Shown: piece by piece, positions 9,861 to 19,811 of the stretch | Numbering within the stretch: position 1 is the stretch's first letter | Layout: each line of letters begins with the position of its first letter | Assembly (NCBI GenBank): GCA_902791425.1 | Contig: CADAVS010000002.1 | Span: 1-45,691 of the forward strand | From: an uncultured Ruminococcus sp. | Lineage (GTDB): Bacteria > Bacillota > Clostridia > Monoglobales > Monoglobaceae | DNA: 45,691 bases | Reading direction: 5' to 3' | Program-made: the position numbers and the translations under genes | The notes under the pieces: generated by a model | Seen by the model: the letters and a program-made list of their open reading frames with translations, nothing else | Database searches by the model: none | What the model was told of the DNA's origin: nothing

Positions 9861-11111
9861 TCAAATTCTCCGCATATCAGCACCTACGCCTGATAACACA
9901 GTTTCTATATTTTCATAGCCTCGGTCTAAATATTCAACACCTTTTACTATTGTTTTTCCTTTTGCCGCAAGTGCCGCTGACACTAAGGCGGCCCCGCCTC
10001 TTAAATCTGCGGCTGCAACCTCTGCCCCGTGCAGATTGTTCACACCTTTTATTAAAACGGAACATTCGTCTTTTTTAATGTCCGCCCCCATTTTCAGCAA
10101 CTCGTCTGTAAATCCAAATCTGCTGTCAAATATTGTTTCGTTAATCTTAGAGCAACCATTTGCAACAGTCAACACAGATGTAAGAATGGGTTGCACATCT
10201 GTCGGGAACCCCGGATACGGCAAGGTCTTTAAGGATGGAATACACAAAATTTTTTTGTGGGCTGAAACTCTCATTCCATCATCACAAGTTGTTACATCAC
10301 ATCCCAACTTCCTGAGAACCGCAACAAAAACTCTCAAATGCTCCGCTTCCGCCTCTTTTAAAAAGACATTGCCGCCGCACATTGCAACTGCACAGCCGTA
10401 TGTTGCCGCAACAATTCTATCGGGCATAACCCTGTACTCACAGCCGCAGAGCTTGCCTCCCGGACATATTCTTATTGTGTCCGTACCTGCACCGCGTATA
10501 TCCGCACCCATTTTATTTAAAAAATTCTGCAAATCAACAATTTCAGGCTCTCTTGCAGAGTTTATTATCTTCACTTCCGCATTACCTGCGGCACACAAAA
10601 GCATAATGTTCTCAGTTGCACCTACGCTGGGATACAAAAGAGTTATATCATTTGACAACACCTTGTCTATTCTGCAACTTATAAATTCTCCGTCTTCGCG
10701 AATTTCAGCACCTAATCTTCTAAAGGCATCTATATGTATATCTATAGGTCTTTCGCCGAGCCTGCAACCTCCGGGACGGCATATGATCGCCTCTTTTTTC
10801 CTTGCCAGCATGGGTCCTAAGAACATAACCGAGGAACGCATTTTTTTCATTAACACATTTGGAATTTTGCAGTCATCTGCGTCTGCCGCACAGATAATTG
10901 CAGTTCCCTTTGAATACTGTGTTCTGCACCCCAAGCCGTCTAAGATTTCAAGTGCTGAAGCCACATCTGATATATCAGGACAATTATGTATTACACATTC
11001 TTTATCTGTCAGCAATGTTGCCGCCAAAATCGGGAGAACAGAGTTTTTACTTCCTTGTATGCGTATTTCACCGCACAAATGTTCTCCTCCGTTTATTTCA
11101 AATTTACACAC
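9861..11111 (-). CDS. murA: UDP-GlcNAc 1-carboxyvinyltransferase (MurA, dcw copy)
   Basis: It transfers enolpyruvate from PEP to UDP-GlcNAc, the first committed step of peptidoglycan synthesis, in the cytoplasm. The EPSP-synthase-like double-domain protein has 416 residues from the GTG at 11111. GGAGG lies 7 bases before that GTG, inside a longer frame opening at 11129. With this start the substrate-binding Lys (GSKNS) is residue 22 and the catalytic, fosfomycin-target Cys (RPGGCRLGERP) is residue 116, matching E. coli K22 and C115. It sits between murG and ftsQ, in place of the murB/murC seen in many dcw clusters. A second copy lies at 30887-32170; two MurA enzymes are usual in Firmicutes. 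Confidence 0.95.
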   Translation of the reverse strand: MCKFEINGGEHLCGEIRIQGSKNSVLPILAATLLTDKECVIHNCPDISDVASALEILDGLGCRTQYSKGTAIICAADADDCKIPNVLMKKMRSSVMFLGPMLARKKEAIICRPGGCRLGERPIDIHIDAFRRLGAEIREDGEFISCRIDKVLSNDITLLYPSVGATENIMLLCAAGNAEVKIINSAREPEIVDLQNFLNKMGADIRGAGTDTIRICPGGKLCGCEYRVMPDRIVAATYGCAVAMCGGNVFLKEAEAEHLRVFVAVLRKLGCDVTTCDDGMRVSAHKKILCIPSLKTLPYPGFPTDVQPILTSVLTVANGCSKINETIFDSRFGFTDELLKMGADIKKDECSVLIKGVNNLHGAEVAAADLRGGAALVSAALAAKGKTIVKGVEYLDRGYENIETVLSGVGADMRRI

Positions 11112-11188
11112 TATACTACCTCCGTTCACATCATACTGAGTATAAATCTCTGCATTATTGATATATGATGTAAAGGCGGTTTGTGTGA

Positions 11189-12295
11189 TTAAAGCAACCT
11201 CATAATTTCATTGTAAATTATTTCTGCCGAGTTAGGAACTCCCATCCTTGCGGATGCCTTTTTCATATCCGCAAGCTTTGCTGAACTTCCCACAATGTTT
11301 TCAACTTCTTTTTCAATTATATCGCTGTTTAGCTCATTCTCAAGAATAACCTTAGCACCGCCGCCGTTTTCAATGGCACGTGCATTGTGTTCCTGATGAT
11401 TGTCGGTAACATATGGTGACGGGACAAGAATTGCCGGCTTGCCTATGGCAGTCAACTCTGCCAAGGTGCTTGCCCCCGCCCTTGATATAACAAGGTCTGC
11501 CGCATTCATTGCTATGTCCATATCATATATGTATTCCGATATAGTGATATTTTTATATTTTTCAATATTAACCCCGTTGTTCTTCAATCTGTCTATTACT
11601 TTGTCGTACTGATTTAGCTTACCCGTACCCATAAGTATTTGATACTTTTCGCTGTCTGCGATTTTAGATATCCAATCCGCAACTGCCGCATTGAAATCTC
11701 TCGCACCCAAGCTGCCGCCGAATATAACTATAAACGGTCTGCTGTCCAAGCCCAGCTTTCTTCTTGCCGCAAAAGACTCCGACTCAAGTATAGACGGTCT
11801 TACGGGATTGCCCGTAAAGACAACATTTTTGCACTTAGGCAAATAATTTTTTGCCGCCTCTATTCCCACAGCAACTCTGTCAACATATTTAGATAATATT
11901 TTTGTGGTAATCCCGGGAAAGGCATTTGACTCGTGGACAAATGTAGGAATTTTCATTTTTGCCGCGGCATAAAGTACGGGTCCGCAAACATATCCGCCTG
12001 TGCCTACTACGATATCAGGCTTAAAGTCCATTATAATCCTTTTGGACTTAGCAACAGCCGCAGGAATTTCCATCAGCGTCTTTACAGTCCCCATACCCAG
12101 TTTTCTTTCAAAGCCGTGAACCTTTATCAGTTCCAATTCATAACCGCTGTGCGGTATCAGACTGACCTCAAGTCCCTCTTTTGTTCCCACAAACTTTATC
12201 TCTGTATCCCTATTCTCTTTGCAAATATAGTTAGCTATGGCAAGTGCAGGGTTTATATGTCCTGCCGTGCCCCCTCCTGCAAACAATATTTTCAA
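11189..12295 (-). CDS. murG: MurG, lipid II-forming GlcNAc transferase
   Basis: 368 residues, GT28 fold. The N-terminal GGGTAGHINPALA loop, the central GGSLGARDFNA motif and the C-terminal nucleotide-binding part with SRAGASTLAEL and NHQEHNA are all present. MurG adds GlcNAc from UDP-GlcNAc to lipid I on the inner face of the membrane, making lipid II. The start is a TTG at 12295 with AGGGGG seven bases before it. It follows ftsW by 11 bases, so translation is probably coupled. 77 bases separate it from murA. Confidence 0.97.
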   Translation of the reverse strand: MKILFAGGGTAGHINPALAIANYICKENRDTEIKFVGTKEGLEVSLIPHSGYELELIKVHGFERKLGMGTVKTLMEIPAAVAKSKRIIMDFKPDIVVGTGGYVCGPVLYAAAKMKIPTFVHESNAFPGITTKILSKYVDRVAVGIEAAKNYLPKCKNVVFTGNPVRPSILESESFAARRKLGLDSRPFIVIFGGSLGARDFNAAVADWISKIADSEKYQILMGTGKLNQYDKVIDRLKNNGVNIEKYKNITISEYIYDMDIAMNAADLVISRAGASTLAELTAIGKPAILVPSPYVTDNHQEHNARAIENGGGAKVILENELNSDIIEKEVENIVGSSAKLADMKKASARMGVPNSAEIIYNEIMRLL

Positions 12296-12306
12296 GATAA
12301 TACCCC

Positions 12307-13521
12307 CTATATCGGCAGTTTGGATTGCCGCGAAACATTCAACACTATACCCATCTCCGTCATCGTTATTGAAAGGGCTGTACTTCCGTAGCTGAAGAAC
12401 GGCAACGGCATACCGGTTACAGGTATAGATGCTGTAACAACAGCTATATTTATTAACGCTTGAAGCGTCACAATACCAACTATACCTACCACCAAAAGCA
12501 TTCCGAACATATCCGGTGCCTTTGCCGCTATTTTAATTCCGCGAACCAACAACAAAATAAATAAAAATATAAGCAATGTTGCTCCGATAAGTCCCAGCTC
12601 TTCACTCAAAACCGAGAAGATAAAGTCATTGTGCGGTTCGGGCAATGACAAGAATTTTTGTCGGCTTTGTCCAAGACCTACACCAAATATACCTCCTGAG
12701 CCAATGGCGTACAGAGATTGTGCAATCTGCCAACCGCTTCCCTGCATATCGGCAAACGGGTCAAAAAAGGTCATAACTCTCGCCATTCTGTACGGCTCAA
12801 TCATAATCAGCACTACTATTCCGATTACCGCAGGAACTGCAATTTCTATAAAATATTTCAAAGGTGCTCCCGCAACGAATAACAACAACATTGCGGTAAG
12901 TCCAATCAATATTATACAAGAAAAATGAGGCTCCAAGGCTAATAAAATAACATATATACCCAACAGCACAAGATACGGCAAAAAGCCCTTTTTAAATTTT
13001 TTTAGGTTTTTTTGCCCCGACGGTTGACTCAGCTTATATGAAAATAATATAATTATTGCAATCTTGGCTATCTCAGACGGCTGAAATCCAAAGAGCCATC
13101 TTGTTGCACCATTTACGGTGGTACCAAGTCCTACAACAACAAGAATAAGCAAAACAGTACAGCCACCATACAATAATTCTGCAATTTTTCCGCCGTATAT
13201 GTGATAGTCAATCTTAGATGCCAAATACATTCCCACCGCACCTATGCCTATTCCCAAGAGCTGGTTCTTGACAAAGTAAAGAACATCTCCGTAGTCAGAA
13301 TACGCTTTTGCACTTCCCGCACTGAACAGCATCATTATTCCGTAAGCAAGAAGTATTATAACTATTGCAAGAAAAAAATAGTCAGGGGTACCCTTAACAG
13401 ACCTCAAATACTTTATAAAAGAATTAACATTTTGAGTGCCGCCTTTTCTTTTATTGGTACTTGTTCTTTTAACGGCAGTTCTTTTGTGATTATTTCTGAT
13501 GTTATTTCTATTGCTTTCCAT
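12307..13521 (-). CDS. ftsW: FtsW, SEDS peptidoglycan glycosyltransferase
   Basis: 404 residues with a basic cytoplasmic N-terminus of about 45 residues followed by ten predicted membrane helices. Family motifs include GGATRW-like NGATRWL with FQPSEIAKI, the loop LYAIGSGGIFGVGLGQSRQK, and the C-terminal TGMPLPFFSYGST. FtsW polymerises lipid II into septal glycan together with its class B PBP partner, encoded at 17455-19725. RodA and SpoVE are paralogues; position in the dcw cluster favours FtsW. The ATG at 13521 has GGGGGAAG upstream. It begins 28 bases after mraY, with no murD between them. Confidence 0.96.
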   Translation of the reverse strand: MESNRNNIRNNHKRTAVKRTSTNKRKGGTQNVNSFIKYLRSVKGTPDYFFLAIVIILLAYGIMMLFSAGSAKAYSDYGDVLYFVKNQLLGIGIGAVGMYLASKIDYHIYGGKIAELLYGGCTVLLILVVVGLGTTVNGATRWLFGFQPSEIAKIAIIILFSYKLSQPSGQKNLKKFKKGFLPYLVLLGIYVILLALEPHFSCIILIGLTAMLLLFVAGAPLKYFIEIAVPAVIGIVVLIMIEPYRMARVMTFFDPFADMQGSGWQIAQSLYAIGSGGIFGVGLGQSRQKFLSLPEPHNDFIFSVLSEELGLIGATLLIFLFILLLVRGIKIAAKAPDMFGMLLVVGIVGIVTLQALINIAVVTASIPVTGMPLPFFSYGSTALSITMTEMGIVLNVSRQSKLPI

Positions 13522-13549
13522 ACAGCTTCCCCCGTTATATAATTATTTT

Positions 13550-14536
13550 CTATCCGAAGAAGTACATAAGAGCACACAAAACCACAGTGACCGCTGTAAA
13601 TACTGCGACAATCTTAGTTTCCTTCCAACCGCACATCTCAAAATGATGATGTATCGGACTCATTTTAAATACTCTCTTTCCCGTTGTTTTAAAGGATATA
13701 ACCTGAATTATAACCGACAGTGTTTCTATAAGGTACACTAAGCCTACGATAATAAGAGCCAATGGCTGTTCAAGAAGTATTGCCATTCCGCTGACAGCTC
13801 CTCCAAGAAACAGCGAACCCGTATCACCCATAAAAACATTTGCAGGATATTTGTTGTATATCAAAAAACCCAACAAGCTTCCAACCAGGATTGCGGCAAA
13901 CAGGGCAACTGTTTGATTTGGAAAGCTTCCAAACTCCGCAAACAACATAAAGAACGCCGCAACCACAATTGTAATACAGGTTGCCAAGCCGTCAAGTCCA
14001 TCTGTGAGATTTACGCTGTTTACCGTTGCAAGAATTACCAAAACAGCAAGGGGTATAAACGCAAATCCTATATCAAAAGCAAGGCTTGTAAACGGGATTC
14101 TGACCTCCGTGCTGATACCCTCGCCGTAAACAGCCCAACAGACAAACCCTATTGCCGCAACAAGCTGCATCAAAAACTTCTGCTTGGCGGTAAGACCTAA
14201 GTTTCTCTTAAGTATAACCTTGATATAGTCATCTATAAAACCGATAACTCCGTATAAAACCGATACACCTATCAGTAAAAACATTGTGGAATCGCAAGGC
14301 ATATCTACACCCGTCAGTACGCTGATGGTGTAGCACAAAGCAATTGTAATTATAACAGAGCCGATAAAAATAAGTCCACCCATTGTAGGTGTTCCTGATT
14401 TTTTGGCGTGCCACTTCGGTCCTTCCTCTCGTATTTCCTGACCGAATTTAAGCTGTCTAAGCACAGGGATTAATAAAATTCCCAATATTGCCGAGATAAT
14501 AAGCCCGCCAATTCCGCCTATTAATAATCCATACAT
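13550..14536 (-). CDS. mraY: MraY, phospho-MurNAc-pentapeptide transferase
   Basis: 328 residues with about ten transmembrane helices. The conserved cytoplasmic motifs are visible: GTPTMGGL, DDYIK, NLTDGLDGLA, MGDTGSLFLGG and the histidine-rich MSPIHHHFE. MraY links UDP-MurNAc-pentapeptide to undecaprenyl phosphate, forming lipid I. The start at 14536 has AAGGA about ten bases upstream. It lies between murF and ftsW. Confidence 0.98.
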   Translation of the reverse strand: MYGLLIGGIGGLIISAILGILLIPVLRQLKFGQEIREEGPKWHAKKSGTPTMGGLIFIGSVIITIALCYTISVLTGVDMPCDSTMFLLIGVSVLYGVIGFIDDYIKVILKRNLGLTAKQKFLMQLVAAIGFVCWAVYGEGISTEVRIPFTSLAFDIGFAFIPLAVLVILATVNSVNLTDGLDGLATCITIVVAAFFMLFAEFGSFPNQTVALFAAILVGSLLGFLIYNKYPANVFMGDTGSLFLGGAVSGMAILLEQPLALIIVGLVYLIETLSVIIQVISFKTTGKRVFKMSPIHHHFEMCGWKETKIVAVFTAVTVVLCALMYFFG

Positions 14537-14570
14537 AATGACACATTCCTTCCCTTGCGAATAAGTAAAT

Positions 14571-15956
14571 TTATTTCATATTGTCTTCCATAAAATATGC
14601 AATTTCCTCAAGATGCATACTCCTTGACGCTTTTAAAAGCATAACATCATTTTCCTTAAGTATATCAGGCAATGCACGGCAAGCTTCCTCAATGGTTGCA
14701 AACGAGAATATATTTTCCGCATCCATTCCTGCCTCAACTGCACCTTGGGCAATCAGCCTTGCTCTCTCTCCCACAGTTATCAGACAGTCAACATTAAAGC
14801 TTGGTATAATCTTTCCCGTGTTCAAATGTTCTCTCTCCGATATTGTGCCAAGTTCCATCATATCACCAAGACAAGCGATTTTTCTATCGCCTGCTTCACT
14901 GAGCTTCAATATCTCAAGTCCCGACTTCATAGATGTGGGATTTGCATTATAGCAATCCTTTATAACAGTATATTTACCGATTTTGATAGCCGCCTGTCTT
15001 AATCCCACAGGAATAAACTCACGAATACCATCAAGAATAGCACCGACGGGAACATTGTACTTCATACCTACCAAAATAGAGGATAAGGCATTGTATACGT
15101 GATGTCCCCCCGGAACACTTATTTCCGCCTTATATTCCGTTCCGTCAGAGGAGAAGGTAAACTCTGTATTTTCGGCATAAGTCTTAATATTTTCTGCCAC
15201 AAGGTCGCATTTCTCATTTTTTATTCCGCCGTACAGCGTTTCAAAATCAAGAGTTCCGTTTATGCCCCACAGCATATCATCATCGCCGTTTAATATAACC
15301 GTTCCGCCATCCGACAGGCCCTCAAGTGCTTCAAGCTTTGCCTTGAGTATACCCTCACGGCTGCCTAAGTTTTCAATATGCGAAACACCGATATTTGTTA
15401 TTACAACAGTATCAGGCTTCACTGCCGCAGTTATTCTTGACAGCTCACCAAAATGGTTCATACCCATTTCGATTACCGCCATCTCGTGTTCCTTATTTAA
15501 TCTGAATAAGGTGTGCGGAACTCCTATCTCATTATTGAAATTCCCCTCTGTTACAAGAGTATTATATTTTTGAGCAAGAACACAGCCTATCATAGAGCGT
15601 GTAGATGTTTTTCCCACACTGCCTGTAACCGCAACAATAGGAATTCTCATTTTACGTCTGTACTCACCTGCCAAATCAAGCAGTGCCTGCGATGTATTCT
15701 CCACAAGTATAAGAGGAAGTTCGTCTGTCACATTTGCTCCTCTTTCGGCAACACAGCAAACAGCACCTCTCTCTACTGCTGATGGGATAAATTTATGTCC
15801 GTCAGAATTTTCCCCCTTTAGAGCAAAGAATAATGCCCCGTTCTCGATAGTTCTTGTATCCGTTGAAACAGAACTAACCATCGTTTTAGCATCGCAATTT
15901 ACAAGCTCACCGTTTAGTACATCGGCAACCATTCCAAGATTAAATATACTTTCCAT
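14571..15956 (-). CDS. murF: MurF, UDP-MurNAc-tripeptide D-Ala-D-Ala ligase
   Basis: 461 residues of the Mur ligase family: an N-terminal UDP-binding domain, then the ATP-binding P-loop VTGSVGKTSTRSMIG, a central domain with EMGMNHFGELSRI, and a C-terminal domain with DCYNANPTSMKSGLEIL, the MurF signature. It adds D-Ala-D-Ala to complete the pentapeptide precursor. The frame opens upstream at 16028, but the ATG at 15956 is preceded by GGGAGGAG and gives the standard start MESIFNLG. It starts 22 bases after murE. Confidence 0.96.
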   Translation of the reverse strand: MESIFNLGMVADVLNGELVNCDAKTMVSSVSTDTRTIENGALFFALKGENSDGHKFIPSAVERGAVCCVAERGANVTDELPLILVENTSQALLDLAGEYRRKMRIPIVAVTGSVGKTSTRSMIGCVLAQKYNTLVTEGNFNNEIGVPHTLFRLNKEHEMAVIEMGMNHFGELSRITAAVKPDTVVITNIGVSHIENLGSREGILKAKLEALEGLSDGGTVILNGDDDMLWGINGTLDFETLYGGIKNEKCDLVAENIKTYAENTEFTFSSDGTEYKAEISVPGGHHVYNALSSILVGMKYNVPVGAILDGIREFIPVGLRQAAIKIGKYTVIKDCYNANPTSMKSGLEILKLSEAGDRKIACLGDMMELGTISEREHLNTGKIIPSFNVDCLITVGERARLIAQGAVEAGMDAENIFSFATIEEACRALPDILKENDVMLLKASRSMHLEEIAYFMEDNMK

Positions 15957-15978
15957 TCTTCTCCTCCCTTTTAACCCG

Positions 15979-17430
15979 TCAATCACATTGTATATCCAAT
16001 AGCTTTCTGACGATTTCTCTCTCGTCAAAGTCTATGGTTCTGTCCTCAAGAATTTGATATGTTTCGTGTCCTTTTCCCGCAAGCAACACAATATCGTTTT
16101 TCTTTGCGTGATCCAATGCGAACTCAATAGCCTCAAATCTATTTATAACAACAGTATATTCGCAGTTGCCGTCTTTTACGCCATCTACAACCTGTTCAAC
16201 TATTTTTTCGGGGTCCTCACTCCTCGGATTATCACTTGTAACAACACAGTAATCCGAAAGTGCCGCCGCAATCTTACCCATTTTAGGACGTTTTGTCTTG
16301 TCACGGTCGCCGCCACAGCCAAATACAGTAATAATTCTGCCCTTGCAAAAACCACGAATAGTGCTTATAACATTGTAAAGTCCGTCAGGCGTATGTGCAT
16401 AGTCTATTATAACGCTGAAGTCCTTGCCTGTTTCAACAACTTCAATTCTGCCTTTTACCCCTCTTGCACTCTTCAATCCCGCAACAGCATCCTCCATAGG
16501 TATGCCCACAGATACCAAACATGAAAGTGCAGTGAGTGCATTATATACAGAAAACTTGCCCGGGATTCCCAATTCAACACCATACTTTTTATTGTCATAT
16601 ACCACATCAAAGGAAATTCCTTTTTCTGACAAAGCAACATTTGATGCCCTCATATCACATTCTTTTTCTATACCATATGTCAGCATCTTATCACACTTTG
16701 AAACACCGAGCAAATAATCAGACGCTTCATCATCTGCATTTACAACGCCCGACTTGGAAATTGTATATAATATTCCCTTGGCGGCAATATATTTTTCCAT
16801 TGTTTCGTGGAAGTCAAGATGGTCCTGCGTAATATTTGTAAATGCTCCTACGTCAAATCTGCACGCGGCAACACGGTCAAGTGCCAATGAATGAGAGGAC
16901 ACCTCCATAACAACATAATCAGCACCCTTATCAGCCATCTGTGAAAACAACTGCATAAGCTCCAACGAATCAGGTGTTGTATGCTGAGACGGAATAACCT
17001 CTGCTCCTATCATATTCTGGTTTGTGCCTATCAAGCCTACACGTTTTCCCATAGATTCAAGAACTGATTTAATAAGGTACGTTGTTGTGGTCTTTCCGTT
17101 TGTTCCCGTAATTCCGATAAGCTTGAACTTTCTTTCGGGATGACCGTAAAATGTTGCTGAAATCAAGGCAAGGGCAAGTCTTGTGTTCTCACATATAACA
17201 CAGGTTACGCCAAGCTCACTCATATCGCGTTCCGCAACAACCGCAACGGCTCCTCTCGCAACAGCATCTGCCGCATATTTATGACCGTCTGTCTTAAAGC
17301 CCGTAATACAAACAAAAATATTTCCCGGTCTTACCTCCATAGAATTAAACGCCACGCCCGTAATATTGAGCTGTGTTCCTCCAATGATATCTTTCGACTC
17401 AACCTCTACAAGTAAATCTTCAAGTTTCAT
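15979..17430 (-). CDS. murE: MurE, UDP-MurNAc-dipeptide meso-diaminopimelate ligase
   Basis: About 483 residues with the three Mur ligase domains: P-loop GITGTNGKTTTTYLI, central TTPDSLELMQLF and EVSSHSLALDRV, and C-terminal IIDYAHTPDGLYNVI, FGCGGDRDKTKRPKMG and TSDNPRSEDP. The DNPR motif is diagnostic for enzymes that add meso-diaminopimelate rather than lysine, so the peptidoglycan is probably of meso-DAP type. A first ATG lies at 17448, but GAGGT eight bases before the ATG at 17430 makes that the better start (MKLEDL). Confidence 0.96.
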   Translation of the reverse strand: MKLEDLLVEVESKDIIGGTQLNITGVAFNSMEVRPGNIFVCITGFKTDGHKYAADAVARGAVAVVAERDMSELGVTCVICENTRLALALISATFYGHPERKFKLIGITGTNGKTTTTYLIKSVLESMGKRVGLIGTNQNMIGAEVIPSQHTTPDSLELMQLFSQMADKGADYVVMEVSSHSLALDRVAACRFDVGAFTNITQDHLDFHETMEKYIAAKGILYTISKSGVVNADDEASDYLLGVSKCDKMLTYGIEKECDMRASNVALSEKGISFDVVYDNKKYGVELGIPGKFSVYNALTALSCLVSVGIPMEDAVAGLKSARGVKGRIEVVETGKDFSVIIDYAHTPDGLYNVISTIRGFCKGRIITVFGCGGDRDKTKRPKMGKIAAALSDYCVVTSDNPRSEDPEKIVEQVVDGVKDGNCEYTVVINRFEAIEFALDHAKKNDIVLLAGKGHETYQILEDRTIDFDEREIVRKLLDIQCD

Positions 17431-17454
17431 CTTATTTACCTCTTTCATATATGA

Positions 17455-19725
17455 TTAATCAGCACCAACTTCTGAATAAGAAAAATCAAGTGTAACAACC
17501 GTTCCCGGCTCGACTATCGTTCCTGCCGCAGGATTTTGTGCCGAGCATATGGCTGTGCCTGAACCTGACACGCCTTTAACCCTGGCATTTAAGCCTGCAC
17601 TTACTATTGTTGCCGCAGCCTCAGAGGCACTCAAATTTTTGACATTGGGAATGGTTATATCGCGGGATATTTCCGTTCCGTCAAGATATGCCACAATGGT
17701 AGAGCCTGTTGTAAGCTTTGTATGAGCCTTGGGGATTTGGTCGGTAATAATTTTACCGCTTCCCTTTGTCCTTATTTCAAAGCCTGCTTCCTTAAATATC
17801 TTCTGAGCCTCCTCTACCGACTTGCCCGTAACATCAGGAACTTCAACCTCAACAAATTTCTTTTCATCTTCGTTATACTTAGGCTCAACGCCAATGTATT
17901 GCAGTGTTTCCTCTAAAATATTCTTTACTACCGGAGCCGCTATAACACCGCCGTAGTAAGGCATATCATCTGCCGGCTGGTCAAGGATTACAAGACACGC
18001 CACCTTTGGGTCGTCTGCGGGAGCAAAGCCTATAAATGACGCAATGTAATTGCCGTTTCCACGGGGAATTTTCTCTGATGTACCTGTTTTGCCGGCAATT
18101 CGATAACCTGCAATATATGCATTTTTACCACCGCCCTTAGATACAACAGATTCAAGTATCGAACACATCGTGCTGCTTGTTTCCTCTGATATAACCTGTC
18201 TTACCTTTTCAGGCTCCTTTTTCTCTATAACAATATTATCAGAATTGACTATTTCCTTTACCAAATGAGGCTTATACAAGGTTCCGCCGTTTGCGATTGC
18301 ACTTACAGCGGTTATCATCTGGAGAGGCGTTACGGTGATGGACTGACCAAACGAAGATGTCGCCAGGTCTACCTCTGTAAAATTACTTTCCGTAAAACCC
18401 ACACCTGCTGTTTCACCCGGAAGCTCTATTCCTGTTTCCTCAAAAAATCCAAATGCACGAACATTTTTCAAGAAATCATTTCTGCCGATTTTCTTTCCGA
18501 TAGATATAAATGCCGGGTTACACGAATTTTGTACCGCCTCGGCAAAAGTCTGATGCCCGTGTCCCGAACGATTTGCACAGTGAATTAAATGCGGTCCTAC
18601 CTGCACCGAGCCTCCGCAGTTGAATGTATCCTCCAAGGTGCAAGAGCCGGTTTCCAACGACGAGGATGCCACAACAGACTTAAACGTAGAACCCGGCTCA
18701 TAAGAATCAACAACCGCCTTGTTCCTTCTGACAGTCTGAATAGCTTGATTAAATTTTGTTACATACTCCATTCCGTTAAGGCTTTTAAGTTCTTCCTTGA
18801 TGTTTGGATTTTTTTCTTCTATTGCCTCTGTTATCTCAAACGGAGCATTCAAATCATAATCAGGTTTGGTCGCCATAGCCAAAACTTCGCCCGTATTAAC
18901 ATCCATAACAATTGCCGCCGCACCCTCTTCAAGCTTGTTGGATACACGTGCCTGCTCCAGATGCTTTTCTACATAGCTCTGTATAACTTCATCAATAGTC
19001 AGAACAACACTACTGCCGTCCTGTGCCTCGATATAGCTTTCGTAATCGTTTCCCGATTCTATTCCGGCTGTATCTCTGGTGGAAACAACTCTGCCCGGAA
19101 TACCGCTTAACTGATTATCAAAAACGCTCTCTATTCCTTCAAGTCCCTGATTATCGTCACCGACAAAACCAATAACGTGTGATGCAAGATTGTTATACGG
19201 ATAATATCTCTTCACATCATCCACAAAGCTTACACCCGACACCTTTTTTTGCTCTAAGTACGCTCTTACTTCATCCGTCTTGTCCTTGTCTACCTTCTTT
19301 TTGATATACTCAAAGCTACTTTGCTTATTCACCTTGTTTTCAACATCCTTACTGTCAAGCTCTAATATTCCGGCAATGTCGTTTGCAAAGGTTTGAACCG
19401 ATAGCGACTGCTTTTCAAGTGACGCTCTGAGATTTTTGGGGTCGATACTTATTGTTTCCACAGACGTGTTGCTGGCTAACACCTTATAATTTCTGTCATA
19501 AATTTTACCACGCTTTGCACGAACGGTATTGTCGCTTGTCTGTTGCTCCAAAGCGGCTCTCGATAGCTCCTCTCCCCTGATTATCTGATGCCAAGCTGTA
19601 CGCAGTATAAGAACTGCGAACAAAAATGTTGCCGCCGCCATTATAATTATTATTCTCCTTCTGTGAATAGGTCTGCTGCCTGACACAAAATTATCTGACA
19701 GTTTAGGTCTACGATTTTCGCTCAT
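17455..19725 (-). CDS. ftsI: Class B penicillin-binding protein with PASTA repeats (FtsI/SpoVD type)
   Basis: 756 residues. A short basic cytoplasmic tail and one membrane helix (about 25-45) precede a pedestal domain starting at RGKIYDRN. The transpeptidase domain has catalytic Ser in STFK (about 346), SCN (about 401) and KTGT (about 546). Two PASTA domains end the protein (about 635-755). It crosslinks septal peptidoglycan with FtsW. SpoVD and PBP2B share this layout; as the only class B PBP in the cluster, it is most likely the vegetative division enzyme, though a sporulation role cannot be excluded. GAGG eight bases before the ATG at 19725 makes that the start rather than the GTG at 19734. 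A hairpin precedes it. Confidence 0.93.
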   Translation of the reverse strand: MSENRRPKLSDNFVSGSRPIHRRRIIIIMAAATFLFAVLILRTAWHQIIRGEELSRAALEQQTSDNTVRAKRGKIYDRNYKVLASNTSVETISIDPKNLRASLEKQSLSVQTFANDIAGILELDSKDVENKVNKQSSFEYIKKKVDKDKTDEVRAYLEQKKVSGVSFVDDVKRYYPYNNLASHVIGFVGDDNQGLEGIESVFDNQLSGIPGRVVSTRDTAGIESGNDYESYIEAQDGSSVVLTIDEVIQSYVEKHLEQARVSNKLEEGAAAIVMDVNTGEVLAMATKPDYDLNAPFEITEAIEEKNPNIKEELKSLNGMEYVTKFNQAIQTVRRNKAVVDSYEPGSTFKSVVASSSLETGSCTLEDTFNCGGSVQVGPHLIHCANRSGHGHQTFAEAVQNSCNPAFISIGKKIGRNDFLKNVRAFGFFEETGIELPGETAGVGFTESNFTEVDLATSSFGQSITVTPLQMITAVSAIANGGTLYKPHLVKEIVNSDNIVIEKKEPEKVRQVISEETSSTMCSILESVVSKGGGKNAYIAGYRIAGKTGTSEKIPRGNGNYIASFIGFAPADDPKVACLVILDQPADDMPYYGGVIAAPVVKNILEETLQYIGVEPKYNEDEKKFVEVEVPDVTGKSVEEAQKIFKEAGFEIRTKGSGKIITDQIPKAHTKLTTGSTIVAYLDGTEISRDITIPNVKNLSASEAAATIVSAGLNARVKGVSGSGTAICSAQNPAAGTIVEPGTVVTLDFSYSEVGAD

Positions 19726-19748
19726 CCCTAACACCTCTTGTATAAATT

Positions 19749-19784
19749 CAAAATATGCCGTCCGAATTCACAAGGTCGGACGGC
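19749..19784 (-). terminator. GC-rich hairpin between ftsL and ftsI
   Basis: Perfect 9-base arms GCCGTCCGA and TCGGACGGC (19757-19784), followed on the minus strand by ATATTTTGAA. It may be a partial terminator or an RNA-processing/stability element that separates mraZ-rsmH-ftsL from the downstream mur genes. The U-tract is broken, so full termination is uncertain. Confidence 0.6.
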
Positions 19785-19811
19785 ACCCGTATTAGTATAT
19801 TCAAATAAATT

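Noticed and set aside
10036-11139. 367-codon open frame antisense to murA
   Set aside because: It lies entirely over a clear MurA gene; long antisense frames are common here because of codon bias, and the product matches nothing I recognise.
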